Shown: piece after piece, positions 41,190 through 51,661 of the stretch
Position numbering within the stretch: the stretch's first letter is position 1
Layout: each line of letters opens with the position of its first letter
From: Calothrix sp. PCC 7507
Lineage (GTDB): Bacteria > Cyanobacteriota > Cyanobacteriia > Cyanobacteriales > Nostocaceae
Direction of reading: 5' to 3'
Length of the DNA stretch: 64,000 nucleotides
Assembly: GCF_000316575.1 (NCBI RefSeq)
Contig: NC_019682.1
Coordinates: 3,222,001-3,286,000 of the forward strand
The notes under the pieces: generated by a model
What the model was told of the DNA's origin: nothing
The model's input: the letters and a program-made list of their open reading frames with translations, nothing else
The model's database searches: none
Position numbers and translations under genes: made by a program

Positions 41190-42980
41190 TTACCGTTTCG
41201 CCAACTTCTTCGACATCTTCCGCAGGCGAATTGATTGGGGTGTAACTTCCACTAATTCATCGGGGCCGATATATTCCAAAGCCCGTTCTAGACTCATGTC
41301 TACTGGTGCTTGCAACTGGACTAGTTCATCACCACCAGCGGCACGGTGGTTGGTTAACTGTTTGGTCTTACAGATATTCAGTTCTAAGTCTTGGGGGCGA
41401 TTGTGTTCACCGACAATCATACCTCTGTAAACTTTAGTACCAGGAGTGATAAAGAATGAGCCTCTATCTTCAGCGTTCTTCATGGCGTAGAAGGTAGAAA
41501 CGCCTTCTTCAAAGGAGATTAAAACGCCTTTGTTGCGAGCTTCGATATCGCCACTGAGTTGACGATAATCCAAGAAGCTGTGATTCATGATGCCTTCACC
41601 GCGAGACATCCGCATGAATTCACCCCGGAAACCAATCAAGCCACGGGCGGGAATGACAAACTCTAGCTGAGTGCGATCGCCACTACCGGGTTGCATATCT
41701 TGCATTTCGCCTTTCCGTTGTCCCAGGCGTTCGATACAGCTACCGACAGCATCACCAGGAATATCCAACACCAAGAGTTCATAAGGTTCGCAAGGTTGAC
41801 CGTTGATTTCTCGGTAAATTACCTGTGGCTGAGATACTTGAAACTCGAAGCCTTCCCGGCGCATGGTTTCGATTAAAATACCGAGGTGGAGTTCTCCACG
41901 ACCGGAAACTAGAAATTTATCGGGGGAGTCGGTTTCTTCAACACGCAATGCGACGTTGGTTTCTAGTTCGCGGAATAGGCGATCGCGCACTTGTCTTGAT
42001 GTCACCAACTTACCCTCTTGACCAGCAAAGGGTGAATCATTTACCCAGAAGGTCATTTGCAAGGTAGGCTCATCCACTTTAATTAGTGGTAGCGCTTGGG
42101 GTTCATTGGGGTCAGTAATCGTTTCCCCAATGTAAGCATCCGCAAAACCAGCGACTGCGACAATATAACCAGCGGTGGCTTCTTCCATTTCCACCCGCTT
42201 TAGCCCTTCAAAGCCCATCAACTTGGTAATTTTACCCTTGACAATGCTGCCATTTTCTGTCACCAAAGCTGCTTGCTGCCCAGCGCGAATAGTGCCGTTG
42301 TGAATTCTGCCAATCACAATCCGTCCCAGATATTCAGAATAATCTAGGGTTGTAACCTGTAATTGCAGCGGCTTGTTAACGTCGCCTACAGGTGCTGGAA
42401 CGTGTTGCAGAATTGCGTTAAACAGGGGTTGCATGTCTACCGATTCTGCTTCCAAGCTTTCCTTGGCATAACCTCCCATCCCGGAGGCAAACAGGTAGGT
42501 AAAATCACACTGGTCTTCGTCTGCGCCTAATTCCAAGAACAGATCCAACACTTTATCAACAGCAACGTGGGGATCGGCTTGACCACGGTCAATTTTGTTG
42601 ACAACAACGATGGGGCGCAACCCTTTTTCCAAAGCCTTTTTCAACACAAAGCGCGTTTGGGGCATGGGGCCTTCATTGGCATCGACAATCAGCAGACATC
42701 CGTCAACCATGCCGAGTACCCGTTCTACTTCACCGCCAAAGTCAGCGTGTCCAGGAGTATCAACAATATTGATCAGCGTCTCTTTGTAGCGAACTGCTGT
42801 GTTTTTAGAAAGAATTGTAATTCCCCGTTCTCGTTCCAGGGCGTTGGAGTCCATGACACAATCCGGAACGTCTTCGCCTTCGCGGAAAATGCCGGATTGT
42901 TTGAGGAGTGCGTCAACCAGGGTGGTTTTGCCGTGGTCAACGTGGGCGATAATGGCGACGTTACGAATTGGGAGCGTCAT
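41190..42980 (-). CDS. typA: Translational GTPase TypA/BipA
   Basis: A 596-residue ribosome-associated GTPase of the elongation-factor family, involved in ribosome assembly and stress adaptation. G1 is [11 protein letters not shown] (11-21), G2 around ERGITIL, G3 [13 protein letters not shown]4 VVNKIDR and G5 ASGMGGY. The beta-barrel domain II, an EF-G domain V-like fold ([20 protein letters not shown]) and the TypA-specific C-terminal domain with RAAGGDE are all present. Length is normal. Confidence 0.96.
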   Translation of the reverse strand: MTLPIRNVAIIAHVDHGKTTLVDALLKQSGIFREGEDVPDCVMDSNALERERGITILSKNTAVRYKETLINIVDTPGHADFGGEVERVLGMVDGCLLIVDANEGPMPQTRFVLKKALEKGLRPIVVVNKIDRGQADPHVAVDKVLDLFLELGADEDQCDFTYLFASGMGGYAKESLEAESVDMQPLFNAILQHVPAPVGDVNKPLQLQVTTLDYSEYLGRIVIGRIHNGTIRAGQQAALVTENGSIVKGKITKLMGFEGLKRVEMEEATAGYIVAVAGFADAYIGETITDPNEPQALPLIKVDEPTLQMTFWVNDSPFAGQEGKLVTSRQVRDRLFRELETNVALRVEETDSPDKFLVSGRGELHLGILIETMRREGFEFQVSQPQVIYREINGQPCEPYELLVLDIPGDAVGSCIERLGQRKGEMQDMQPGSGDRTQLEFVIPARGLIGFRGEFMRMSRGEGIMNHSFLDYRQLSGDIEARNKGVLISFEEGVSTFYAMKNAEDRGSFFITPGTKVYRGMIVGEHNRPQDLELNICKTKQLTNHRAAGGDELVQLQAPVDMSLERALEYIGPDELVEVTPQSIRLRKMSKKLAKR

Positions 42981-43526
42981 AGGAGCTGTTTGTGAACTCT
43001 AGTGGGGGTTTTGAGATTTACATCTTAATGTTAGGATGTCAGGCTGTTTTAACAGAATCGCAGGTAAGCAGCAAATTCTGTAAAGAAGCTTTAACAATTC
43101 TAGCGTAATCGTCACAATTGCGGAGAATTTTGCGATCGCCACCCACCAAGAAAATCAGGAAAGCTAAAATTTGGATTTAGCTTCTAAGTATTCGCTCCGT
43201 CAATCACGCTAATATTTTTTGCAGATTATGATAGACTCGCTGACCGCACTGATAGTCATTTGCTAGGTTTTATTTCGATTGTTGCAACTATTTATCTATA
43301 GGATTCATTCATACTTGAATATTGAAATACACGTAGGGTGGGCAGTGCCCACCAAAACCTTGATCTGGTGGGCACTGCCCACCCTACAGATACTACAGAT
43401 ACTTAGATTTTTTCAAAAATCAAATACTAATCCTATATGTCCAATAAAGAACCCTTGTTAATAAAGTCGATAATAGCGTCACAGATAATGCTAATAACTC
43501 AGAATTAACTGTATAGTTCAGTTTAA
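42981..43526. other. Gap upstream of typA
   Basis: No gene seen. It holds the 22-bp inverted repeat at 43333-43387 and AT-rich sequence, presumably the typA promoter. Confidence 0.5.
43333..43387. repeat. Large perfect inverted repeat of the TGGGCAGTGCCCA family
   Basis: A 22-base arm (GTAGGGTGGGCAGTGCCCAC and CA) is perfectly complementary to 43366-43387 around an 11-base loop. Each arm is itself partly palindromic, so alternative cruciforms are possible. A near-identical structure lies at 9995-10045. Confidence 0.8.
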
Positions 43527-44096
43527 TTATTTAACTTTCAACCAACTAAAAATATCTGCTGCTGTTATTTGCCAATCTACAAACACATCAAGCACAGGTA
43601 AGATATCAGTATCATATTTCACTGCTGGTAATTGATTTGGCTGAAATACCATCACCGATTTATCATTGGGGTCAATAAACCAACCTAATTTAGTTCCCTC
43701 GTTGATACAAAAAATAATTTTGTCAATCACACGGCTTGGAGATTGGTCTGGTGATAGGATTTCAATAATCCAATCTGGATAACTTTCAAACCTATTTGCA
43801 ATCTCGCCATCTTCATCAGTTGGGATACGTGACCACTCAAATACAGCAATATCTGGAACTAAGGAACGTCCCCCAAACGTGGAGCGTAATTCAGTTAATG
43901 CTAAAACTTTTTCCTGAGGTTCCCCTACTTCATTAATAGTAGTTGATAACCGAGTTTGGATTCTACTATGTTTTCCTTGGGGCATAGGTTTTTGGTAAAT
44001 CAATCCGTTGATATATTCACTAGCCGGTTTGGTTTCAGGTAATTTCAGAAACTCTTCTAGGGAAACATCGGCAGATACTTGAGTTGATAGTGCCAT
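43527..44096 (-). CDS. Uma2-family (DUF820) endonuclease-like protein
   Basis: A 189-residue protein from ATG 44096 (a TTG two codons upstream is less likely). It has the restriction-endonuclease-like core of Uma2 proteins: EFLKLPETKPASEYINGLI, then VPDIAVFEWSRIP, DWIIEILSPDQSPSRVIDKI and TKLGWFIDPNDKSVMVF, with the PD-(D/E)xK-type acidic residues in PDIAVF and IEILSP. These proteins are very numerous in cyanobacteria and of unsettled function. A second member lies 61 bases upstream on the same strand. Confidence 0.88.
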   Translation of the reverse strand: MALSTQVSADVSLEEFLKLPETKPASEYINGLIYQKPMPQGKHSRIQTRLSTTINEVGEPQEKVLALTELRSTFGGRSLVPDIAVFEWSRIPTDEDGEIANRFESYPDWIIEILSPDQSPSRVIDKIIFCINEGTKLGWFIDPNDKSVMVFQPNQLPAVKYDTDILPVLDVFVDWQITAADIFSWLKVK

Positions 44097-44157
44097 TAGC
44101 AATTACTCCCAAAATAATCTCAGAAAATGAATAAATTGAGGCTTATTTTTGGCTCAT

Positions 44158-44733
44158 TTATAATAATCTTATCAAAGGCAAAGTAAATCCAGGCACAACA
44201 TTTTCACCACTCAAAATTGCTGTAGCTGGGTACTGGGTGATGGAACCATCTTGACGATAAACTAAGGCTTGCCGATTTTTACTATCAATTAACCATCCTA
44301 ACTTCACACCATTAGCGATGTATTCTTCCATTTTGGCTTTAAGTTTTGCCAAACTGTCATTTTTAGAACGAATTTCAATTACAAAGTCAGGTGCTAAGTT
44401 AATAAATTTATCTTCTTGCTGATCCCAATTTTCAGGTAAGCGTCCCTTAGCCACAAAAGCAGCATCTGGCGCTCTAACAGCGCTATTAGCTAATCTAAAG
44501 CCAGTACTCGGCCCGAAAACTTCACCCAAATCCTGACTTTCTACCCAATTGAGTAAATATGCTCCGGCTTTAATTTCTCTATTACCAGAAATTCCTCCAG
44601 TTGGTGTCATAGTTTCTAAAGTTCCATCAGCATTACGCTCAAACCGCAGTTCTGAGTTTTGCAAACTCATTAACATTAATTCTTCATCAGTGAGAGTGTA
44701 GAAAGATTGCACTGATGCTTGTTCGCTGTTCAT
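44158..44733 (-). CDS. Uma2-family (DUF820) endonuclease-like protein
   Basis: A 191-residue member of the same family as its neighbour but clearly diverged. Core elements are ELMLMSLQNSELRFERNADG, TPTGGISGNREIKAGAYLLN, VRAPDAAFVAKGRLPENW, PDFVIEIRSKNDSLAKLKAK and GVKLGWLIDSKNRQALVY. The catalytic-type motif here is the more typical IEIRSKND. The two genes are probably co-transcribed. Function as a nuclease is by fold only. Confidence 0.88.
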   Translation of the reverse strand: MNSEQASVQSFYTLTDEELMLMSLQNSELRFERNADGTLETMTPTGGISGNREIKAGAYLLNWVESQDLGEVFGPSTGFRLANSAVRAPDAAFVAKGRLPENWDQQEDKFINLAPDFVIEIRSKNDSLAKLKAKMEEYIANGVKLGWLIDSKNRQALVYRQDGSITQYPATAILSGENVVPGFTLPLIRLL

Positions 44734-44787
44734 GATGGTAAGATGACGAACTTAATAGGTAATTTTATTGTAAATTGAGACACAGAA

Positions 44788-46158
44788 TCAAGTTTGAGGA
44801 CGCTTTAACTTCAAAGCATCCACAGCGGATATCCCTTCACCCTGAGTACCGAAATACCACAAAGCAGCCGCAGCCTCAGCACGAGTAACTGGTTTTTTGG
44901 GTTGAAATAAGGTCGTATAGCCAAACACTCGCCGAATATTCGCTTGTTCTCCATTCTGGAAATCAGCTAAAACTGCTCTCAAAGCTTTGGGGTCTATTTT
45001 CCCCACATCTTGAAAGCCCCAGGTTTGTTTGACTGCATCTAAGTTGGCTGTAGGCAAAGCCTGGCGGGTATCCAAAGGTAATTTCCACAACACCAACTGC
45101 TCCCGTGTTAGTGGTGCATCAGGGCGAAATAAAACGGCTGTGGAATCACCAGACAAGGAACTGGGAATTAGCCCAGCTTCGGCTAATCCTTGAATGGCTG
45201 GGAAATTTGGGTCTTTTGCTGGCACATCACTAAAAGCTGGTTGAGTGCTTGTTGATGCCAAGCGAATCTGTTTAGCTGGATTATTCGCATACATTGCATT
45301 GTTAGCATTCACTAGCCAACTAGCGTATTCTCTTCGGGTTATGATTTTTGCGGGTGCAAATTGGTTGCTTGGAGGATTAACACTCTTAGTTGACTGAGAT
45401 TGTTTCGACAAAACACCTAACTTTGCCAAATCTTGGATGTGTTGTCGCAATTCTTGTGGTGCATTGTTCAAATCGCTGAACTCTTGAGAGTCTGGTGTAG
45501 CTGTAGCAGTTGGTTGGCTATCAGGTATGCTGTCTGGCTGTGTTGCCAAATTCGCAGGTGGTATTGGGCCAATAAACTGTGGATCTCCTGGTTGGGGGAT
45601 GTCGTTAGGATTTTGGGCTGTTGTGGTGCTATTAGGTTGATACTCAATCAGTAATTCAGTGGCTGTTTGTGGTTGATTGGGTGCGGGGTTGGTGACTGAT
45701 TTCGCCTGAATGGAAATCTTCACAACTAAATCATTGCGCCGCGCCTCAAAAGCACCAACAGCATCGTCTGTGGGCTTTTGCAAAATTTGCCAGTTGTTGG
45801 ACTGCAACTGGTCGCGATAAAAGCTAGTGATAAAATTGCTGGGGTCAGAACTTAGCCAGCGAGTGGATGCTTTGTTTGCTGAGTCAACAGCAGGTGTGAC
45901 TGCTTCTAGTTTGGCGTTGGGATATAAGGGGATATCTTTGGGAAAATCAGCAGGTAACTGAATAATTGATTGATTCTGCCGCGTTTGCGGTTCGTTACTC
46001 TGAGCTTTTCCAAAAATAGCTGGATTATTTTGCAACCTGGGATCTGCTGCCAAAGACTGCTCAAGGTTTTTGGCAACGGGACTGTTGGCACAGGCTGTTA
46101 ATGAAGTGAGTAAAGCAGCCAAACTCAGGAGGACAGTTGGACGTTTACAGGGCAGCAC
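44788..46158 (-). CDS. S-layer homology (SLH) domain lipoprotein
   Basis: A 456-residue envelope protein. The N-terminus is a lipoprotein signal (PTVLLSLAALLTSLTAC) with Cys23 as the probable lipidation site. A middle region (about 70-170) has the pattern of a small beta-rich domain (DIPLYPNAKLEAVTP, STRWLSSDPSNFITSFYRDQL), followed by a Pro/Gln/Thr-rich linker. SLH-type repeats are in the C-terminal half (ITRREYASWLVNANNAMY, FSDVPAKDPNFPAIQGLAEAGLI, LTREQLVLWKLPL, VTRAEAAAALWYFG). SLH domains bind peptidoglycan-linked polymers. Start is GTG. Confidence 0.85.
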   Translation of the reverse strand: MLPCKRPTVLLSLAALLTSLTACANSPVAKNLEQSLAADPRLQNNPAIFGKAQSNEPQTRQNQSIIQLPADFPKDIPLYPNAKLEAVTPAVDSANKASTRWLSSDPSNFITSFYRDQLQSNNWQILQKPTDDAVGAFEARRNDLVVKISIQAKSVTNPAPNQPQTATELLIEYQPNSTTTAQNPNDIPQPGDPQFIGPIPPANLATQPDSIPDSQPTATATPDSQEFSDLNNAPQELRQHIQDLAKLGVLSKQSQSTKSVNPPSNQFAPAKIITRREYASWLVNANNAMYANNPAKQIRLASTSTQPAFSDVPAKDPNFPAIQGLAEAGLIPSSLSGDSTAVLFRPDAPLTREQLVLWKLPLDTRQALPTANLDAVKQTWGFQDVGKIDPKALRAVLADFQNGEQANIRRVFGYTTLFQPKKPVTRAEAAAALWYFGTQGEGISAVDALKLKRPQT

Positions 46159-46271
46159 AGGAAATCACAAATTTAGTTAGTGTCAATTCCTACCCTAGCG
46201 CAGACTGTTGATTGAATGACGGAGAATAGGGCATGGGGCATTTATCTTTCCTCTTGCCTATTGCCTATTGC

Positions 46272-47792
46272 CTATTCCCTATTTATTGCCTGTGATTGTA
46301 AATTTTCAATTTGTGGGTCTGGTAACCGATTTAAAACCCGCCAAAGGATAGTATAGCTACCATCTGAACGACGACGGACTGGTCGGAAGGTGAGGATGAT
46401 ATCGCTGCTGTGTAGCTGTTGTGATGGGTCTAGACGGGGTTTTGGCTGGGAGATTGGTGTATTGCTCAAAATCTTCTCTGGTAGTTGAAATTGTAGCGAT
46501 CGCACTAAATAAGTATGATTTAATTCGGCTTGAGCATCAGCCAAAATAACTTGACTTAATTTCCAGTTCTGGTCTTTGCCAGTGATGAACCGCCGCCGTT
46601 CTACTTGTAAGGCTTCTAATTGCTGCGGTGGCTGGTAGTTCAGAAAAAATTCTCGCATTGGTGAAACCACAGCTTGCAATTTCCCATCCAACTTTTCTAG
46701 AGGGACATCACCCAAATCGACCATAAAACTGTAGTCTGCTCCTTGAGGTTTGATTGCGAAGCGATCGCCAACCAGTTGAAGTGCTAGACTGGGTGTGAAG
46801 CCCCCCTGAGTTTCACCTAAAGAGGGGAAGGGATAGCGATCGCTCACCTGGGTTTGTAATCGATTTCGCAGGGTATTCGGCGGACGATAGTAAGTCAGGT
46901 AAGGTAAAACGCGAAAAATGCCAGTGTTAGGTAATTCCAGAAACTTGGCGTGAATTTGCGGTTCTTGGGAATCGATGTCGTAAGCAAAACGGTCAAGTAT
47001 TGCTGAATTTCTCTGAGGATCTGTGAATTGAGTTTCTGAGGGAAATGCCAATTGTGCTGTCGTTAATGACTTCTTGGCTGCGGCCACAACAGTTAGTGCT
47101 GCTTGGGGAGATGCGATCGCAGGTTGCAGGGGCGGTTGATAATTAGCTATGGCTGTTTTCGCATTCCTACCAATGATTGGTGCTGAGGCTGGCGATAAAT
47201 TTGGTTCCCAGGTAGAGAAAGGTGTCGCTCGCTTACCAAGATGAGGACGTTGTATGGGCGCAATCGTCAGTACGGAGTCTAATTGTCGCTCCCCAGTCAC
47301 TAGGGGTAATGGTCTAACTAAGGCTAGCTCGCCCCTCCGAGACAATAATTGATCTAGTACTGGGGTAAGTTTTAACAATTCCTGGCTAGAAGTATACAAA
47401 GAGCAGTAAATTTTTACTTGTGACTCAGTTAACTGCTCAGGTGACAGGGGAACTTTTGTAGCGGAATCCACCCTTGGGGTACACAAAGTTTTGGGGCTTT
47501 GATATTGACGGTTGAGAAAACCTTCTACGGACTTGACGTGGATGGTTAATTGCCCCCTAACAGACCGCATGGGATTAATATCAGGTTCGGTGAGTGCTTG
47601 CTCAATCCGAGCAATCAAATTTACTTGCTGCTGCACTAAATCTCTTGCCGTAGTATAAAATTTTTCATCTGTTTGCTCAGATGCAAGATTTTGATTACGG
47701 GAAATTTGGGACTCATAATCACGATTTTGAGTGCTATTTGGGACAGAGGTTAGCCAAAAAGGCAGTAAAAGGCTGAAAAAGATGTATCTCAT
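46272..47792 (-). CDS. Hypothetical secreted protein
   Basis: A 506-residue protein from ATG 47792; a longer frame from 47882 adds 30 residues of poor quality. A hydrophobic N-terminus (RYIFFSLLLPFWLTSV) is a likely signal peptide. The rest shows a helical part with DINPMRSVRGQLTIHVKSVEG, a long Pro/Ala-rich middle, and a C-terminal part with LGDVPLEKLDGKLQAVVSP and DPSQQLHSSDIILTFRPVRRR. I do not recognise a family. It lies between the SLH lipoprotein gene, same strand and 113 bases away, and divergent sasA. Confidence 0.65.
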   Translation of the reverse strand: MRYIFFSLLLPFWLTSVPNSTQNRDYESQISRNQNLASEQTDEKFYTTARDLVQQQVNLIARIEQALTEPDINPMRSVRGQLTIHVKSVEGFLNRQYQSPKTLCTPRVDSATKVPLSPEQLTESQVKIYCSLYTSSQELLKLTPVLDQLLSRRGELALVRPLPLVTGERQLDSVLTIAPIQRPHLGKRATPFSTWEPNLSPASAPIIGRNAKTAIANYQPPLQPAIASPQAALTVVAAAKKSLTTAQLAFPSETQFTDPQRNSAILDRFAYDIDSQEPQIHAKFLELPNTGIFRVLPYLTYYRPPNTLRNRLQTQVSDRYPFPSLGETQGGFTPSLALQLVGDRFAIKPQGADYSFMVDLGDVPLEKLDGKLQAVVSPMREFFLNYQPPQQLEALQVERRRFITGKDQNWKLSQVILADAQAELNHTYLVRSLQFQLPEKILSNTPISQPKPRLDPSQQLHSSDIILTFRPVRRRSDGSYTILWRVLNRLPDPQIENLQSQAINRE

Positions 47793-48146
47793 CTGCAAAA
47801 CGCCGATCTGATAGGAGTATGAAAAATCTAAAATAGATATTAAATTGAAAAAAAAGAACGACCATCGACAACCGTCAATCAAACAATTTTGGATTTTAGA
47901 TTTGCAATTTTGGATTGACCCTGATCACAAGTCCCATACCTTTGTTGATTTGAGATTGACGATAGAGAAGCGTTAGCGAGTCCGCGAGCGTCTTTTAGAT
48001 TTGTTCCGCCCACGAGGTGCGGGGTTTGTACCGAAAAAAACAATTCTAAAATCCAAAATCCAAAATCCAAAATCTAAAATTGCCACGGTTAATTTTGCTT
48101 TCTGTAAAGCGTCGCCGGGTTGTTACCAGTGCTGAAACACGATTAC

Positions 48147-49334
48147 ATGCCAGTTTCCCAGGATCAGCCTATCTATTCTGAGGCTCCACTGCAGCTGCTG
48201 CTGTTTGTCGATGGGCGACCCAAGTCCCGACAACAGGTGCAGCGAATACGCGCCTACCTAAAGGAGTTGCAGGCTGAGTATAACTTTGAACTTCAAATCA
48301 TTGATGTCGGGCAACAACCTTATTTGGCGGAACACTTTAAATTAGTAGCCACGCCAGCTTTAGTCAAAATCCACCCGGAACCCAGACAAGTCCTCGCTGG
48401 GAGTAATATCATTGCCCAATTAAAAAATTGGTGGCCTCGCTGGCAAACCGCTGTAGACGCCTACTTAAAATTACAGGAAGATTTACAAGAACGTATAGAT
48501 GAGAATGGCCGAATGTCATCAGCCAAATCAACCATCCGTTCAGTAGCTGTTTCTGCTGAACTAATTAGACTCTCAGACGAAATTTTTCGCTTGAAACAAG
48601 AGAAAGAAAAACTCCAGGAGCAACTACAATTCAAAGACCGAGTGATCGCGATGCTGGCACACGACCTCCGCAATCCTTTAACTGCTGCTGCGATCGCCAT
48701 CGAAACGCTGCAATCAAATTACAATTTAGAGACGGGTGGATTCGGTCGCCTCAAACCAGCAATGACAGCGCACTTGTTAAAACAAGCCCGTAGTCAAGCA
48801 AAAACAATTGACCGGATGATTGCCGATCTCTTACAGGTGGGTCGGGGAGGTGATACTGAGCTACCTATTATACCACAAAAGATGGAATTAGGCAAGCTCT
48901 GCTTAGATGTATTGGAAGAATTACGCGATCGCTACACCAGCAAATCCCAAAAGATCGAAACAGATATCCCCCAAGACTTACCCTGTGTCTATGCCGATCC
49001 AGAACGCATCCGCCAAGTATTGGTAAATCTCTTGGACAACGCGATTAAATACACACCAGCAGGCGGCAAAATCAGCGTCGCTGGACTGCACCGGACGACG
49101 CAAAAAGTTCAGTTCAGCATTGGTGACACAGGGCCGGGAATTCCCGATGAAAATCGCGATCGCATCTTTGAAAATCACTTCCGCCTGCAACGAGATGAAG
49201 CAACAGAAGGCTATGGCATAGGTCTTTGTTTATGCCAACGCATTGTTCGCTCCCACTACGGTCAAATTTGGGTAGACTCTGTACCCAATGGCGGGGCATG
49301 GTTCCACTTTACATTGCCAGTTTATCCTTCCTAA
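48147..49334 (+). CDS. sasA: Circadian clock sensor kinase SasA
   Basis: A 395-residue histidine kinase that reads the KaiC phosphorylation state and phosphorylates RpaA. The N-terminal 100 residues form a KaiB-like thioredoxin fold ([40 protein letters not shown]) that binds KaiC. A coiled coil follows (138-165). The H-box is [16 protein letters not shown] with His172, then [21 protein letters not shown] and [12 protein letters not shown] 48147 is preferred over a TTG at 48120 because it gives the known N-terminus. There is no transmembrane segment. Its stop overlaps the end of a convergent diguanylate cyclase gene by 4 bases. Confidence 0.94.
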   Translation: MPVSQDQPIYSEAPLQLLLFVDGRPKSRQQVQRIRAYLKELQAEYNFELQIIDVGQQPYLAEHFKLVATPALVKIHPEPRQVLAGSNIIAQLKNWWPRWQTAVDAYLKLQEDLQERIDENGRMSSAKSTIRSVAVSAELIRLSDEIFRLKQEKEKLQEQLQFKDRVIAMLAHDLRNPLTAAAIAIETLQSNYNLETGGFGRLKPAMTAHLLKQARSQAKTIDRMIADLLQVGRGGDTELPIIPQKMELGKLCLDVLEELRDRYTSKSQKIETDIPQDLPCVYADPERIRQVLVNLLDNAIKYTPAGGKISVAGLHRTTQKVQFSIGDTGPGIPDENRDRIFENHFRLQRDEATEGYGIGLCLCQRIVRSHYGQIWVDSVPNGGAWFHFTLPVYPS

Positions 49335-50371
49335 TCATTGACATACATTGACTTGAGAATTGTGCGATCGCGCCCCTCTGCCTTTGCTTGATAAAGTGCT
49401 TTATCCGCTGCCTCAATCAAATCTGAGGGTGAAGTTTCCCAAGTAGGAATGGTAGTTGCCACCCCCATACTGAGAGTGACATACTCACTCACCGCCGACC
49501 TGTCATGCACAATTTGCAAATCTCTCACTCCTGCTTGCATTGCAGCTGCGACATAAACTGCACCAGAAGCATGAGTGTTAGGCATAATTACGGCAAATTC
49601 CTCACCGCCATAACGTGCCACCAAATCCTGATTTTTCTGTGCGTTCTCCGTTAAAACAGCACCTACCTGTTGTAAACAAACATCGCCAGCCGGATGACCA
49701 TATTGATCGTTGTAAAGTTTGAAAAAGTCGATATCGCACAAAATCAGTGATAAAGGCAATTCCTCTTGTGCTAGATTAATCCACTGAGTATTGAGATAAT
49801 CGTCAAAACGGCGGCGATTGGCTAACCCAGTCAAACCATCAACATTAGCAAGATGTTGTAAAGCTTGGTTTGCTGCCTCTAACTGTTTATATACATGAGC
49901 TTGTTGCAGTAGTCTTCGTAACCGCTGACGCAACACTGCCCAGTGAATTGGCTTAGTGATGTAATCTGTCGCACCTACTTCAAAAGCACGATTTACTGAC
50001 TCTTCATCGTCTAAAGATGTGATCATTAATATGGGTGTCCGTTCCCATAATTTAGAAATCACCGTATTACCCATAGCAGAGTCAGTATCAAAAGTTGCCA
50101 GTGCCGACATCAAATTATTCCGAGCAATTTTGAGCAAGTGCTTACAACAGCTAAAGCCATCCATTACAGGCATCATCGCATCTAGCAAAACTATGTCTGG
50201 TTTGATAGTCTCATAAGCATCTAGACACTGTTTACCATCATTGACCTCGACCACTCGATAGCCTTCTTGTTCCATAGCTTTACGCAACAGCACTCGGATG
50301 GTCTTATCATCATCGGCCACCAGAATGACTGGCGGTTGCTTGGAAAGAGAAAATGGGCTTATGCCTGACAT
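49331..50371 (-). CDS. Response regulator with GGDEF diguanylate cyclase output
   Basis: A 346-residue protein. Residues 13-155 are a receiver domain ([15 protein letters not shown], phospho-acceptor Asp64 in [18 protein letters not shown], switch Lys in DYITKPIHW), with a loop insertion of about 25 residues between 72 and 100. Residues about 175-342 are a GGDEF domain ([63 protein letters not shown]). The intact GGEEF active site predicts c-di-GMP synthesis. The cognate kinase is unknown; adjacency to sasA is suggestive but the genes are convergent. Confidence 0.93.
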   Translation of the reverse strand: MSGISPFSLSKQPPVILVADDDKTIRVLLRKAMEQEGYRVVEVNDGKQCLDAYETIKPDIVLLDAMMPVMDGFSCCKHLLKIARNNLMSALATFDTDSAMGNTVISKLWERTPILMITSLDDEESVNRAFEVGATDYITKPIHWAVLRQRLRRLLQQAHVYKQLEAANQALQHLANVDGLTGLANRRRFDDYLNTQWINLAQEELPLSLILCDIDFFKLYNDQYGHPAGDVCLQQVGAVLTENAQKNQDLVARYGGEEFAVIMPNTHASGAVYVAAAMQAGVRDLQIVHDRSAVSEYVTLSMGVATTIPTWETSPSDLIEAADKALYQAKAEGRDRTILKSMYVND

Positions 50372-51342
50372 GAGTTGCGTTCCACAGAAAATGAGAATAT
50401 CGGTACGGGCAAACCTGGGAAAACTTACCTCTTTAACTAAATCACCTGTGAGCGATCGTTATTCTGTCGTAGTCAAAATCTTACTGGATCGAGATTTAGC
50501 AGAAGATATTGTGAACACAACAAATACTGTGTGTAAAATAACTGCCCAGGATTTACGACATTTCCGTAAGCATTCCAGAGATACCTCTGGCTAGATCTGT
50601 CTACTTTATACCTAGTGGTAGGAATCGCAGCTGGTATAATTTGTTTGAGCATTGACTTTTGGGAGTATTTTGACAAAAAGGCGTGCTGATGAAAACAAAG
50701 AAAATACTTCCTGCATCAAAGCTAAAACTAGCAGCAAAAGTCTATCTTGCCGTCGGTCAGTACAACGTTCGATTATTTTGAGCCAAGCAAATAGTAGATG
50801 ACAAGGTTGCATAAACAATATGTGTATTTGGAACGAAAAGGTAAGAATTACCTTCAAGTCCTGCTATGGACATGACAAGAAATGTTACTATCTATGATTC
50901 CCCACTGCTCAAGTCAAATCGTCATTTTCTCAAAAACTTCAAAGACACAACTCCGCTCCTGAGTAATACAGTAATTTTTGACACCACTGATTTAGTCAAT
51001 AAATTCCCAAAGGTTGCTGATAAATACGAGTTTTGAGATAATTAAATTCAGCGAAGACTGAGCAACTGCAAAAGTTGATTGTTAATTTGCTTTTGGGCTA
51101 CTACGCTTGAATGAAACCTTTCGCGTATCGGGTTATACATCTAATCTTCTTCACAAAAATAAGTTATTTTTCCGATAAATACTAATTTGCTGGCTAAAAT
51201 AAAAGTTGAAGATATAAATCCTCAACCACAGGAAGTTACTAAAAATCAAATTTATATCAAAAATTACTTACTTATCAGAAAATTACATTAGTATAATTCT
51301 ATGCAAATAATCAAAAGTTTCTAGTGAGTAAAAATCATCTAA
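50372..51342. other. Long AT-rich gap
   Basis: I see no supported gene, RNA or large repeat in these 971 bases. Short open frames exist on both strands but none has a ribosome site or recognisable protein pattern. The 200 bases before 51343 are strongly AT-rich. Confidence 0.5.
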
Positions 51343-51603
51343 ATGCCAAATCCATTAATGTATCAACAGGATAATTTCGTTGTCCTAGAAACAAATCAAG
51401 CAGAACAATTTATGACTGCCTCTGAGTTGTTAGAAAAACTCAAGATAGTTCTGCGAAAACTCAGGTTTCAGGATTTACCACCTGATTTGCAGAAGTTTGA
51501 TTCTATAGAATCTCAAGCCAAACATTTAATTGATACCAGTTGTGAATTGGATACTGAACCTGGTCAATATTTACAATGGTATGCAGTGCGATTGGAAAAA
51601 TAA
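51343..51603 (+). CDS. crr7: CRR7-like protein (NDH-1 complex factor)
   Basis: An 86-residue soluble protein matching the chlororespiratory reduction 7 family shared by cyanobacteria and chloroplasts: NFVVLETNQAEQF, SELLEKLKIVL, DLPPDLQKF and the strongly conserved end DTSCELDTEPGQYLQWYAVR followed by LEK. In plants CRR7 is needed for accumulation of the chloroplast NDH complex that drives cyclic electron flow; a similar role is expected here. It is convergent with the DUF2854 gene. Confidence 0.82.
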   Translation: MPNPLMYQQDNFVVLETNQAEQFMTASELLEKLKIVLRKLRFQDLPPDLQKFDSIESQAKHLIDTSCELDTEPGQYLQWYAVRLEK

Positions 51604-51610
51604 CCTCTTA

Positions 51611-51641
51611 GTCAAGAGTCCAAAGTTACAACTCTCTTGAC
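51611..51641. terminator. Bidirectional terminator between crr7 and DUF2854 gene
   Basis: GTCAAGAG and CTCTTGAC form a perfect 8-bp stem between two convergent genes. No long T-run is present. Confidence 0.5.
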
Positions 51642-51661
51642 CCTTGACCTTTGATCCTTAA

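Noticed and set aside
50298-50594. A 98-residue open frame on the plus strand before the gap at 50.6 kb
   Set aside because: The first 75 bases are antisense to the diguanylate cyclase start, the rest shows no recognisable protein pattern and no ribosome site was seen.
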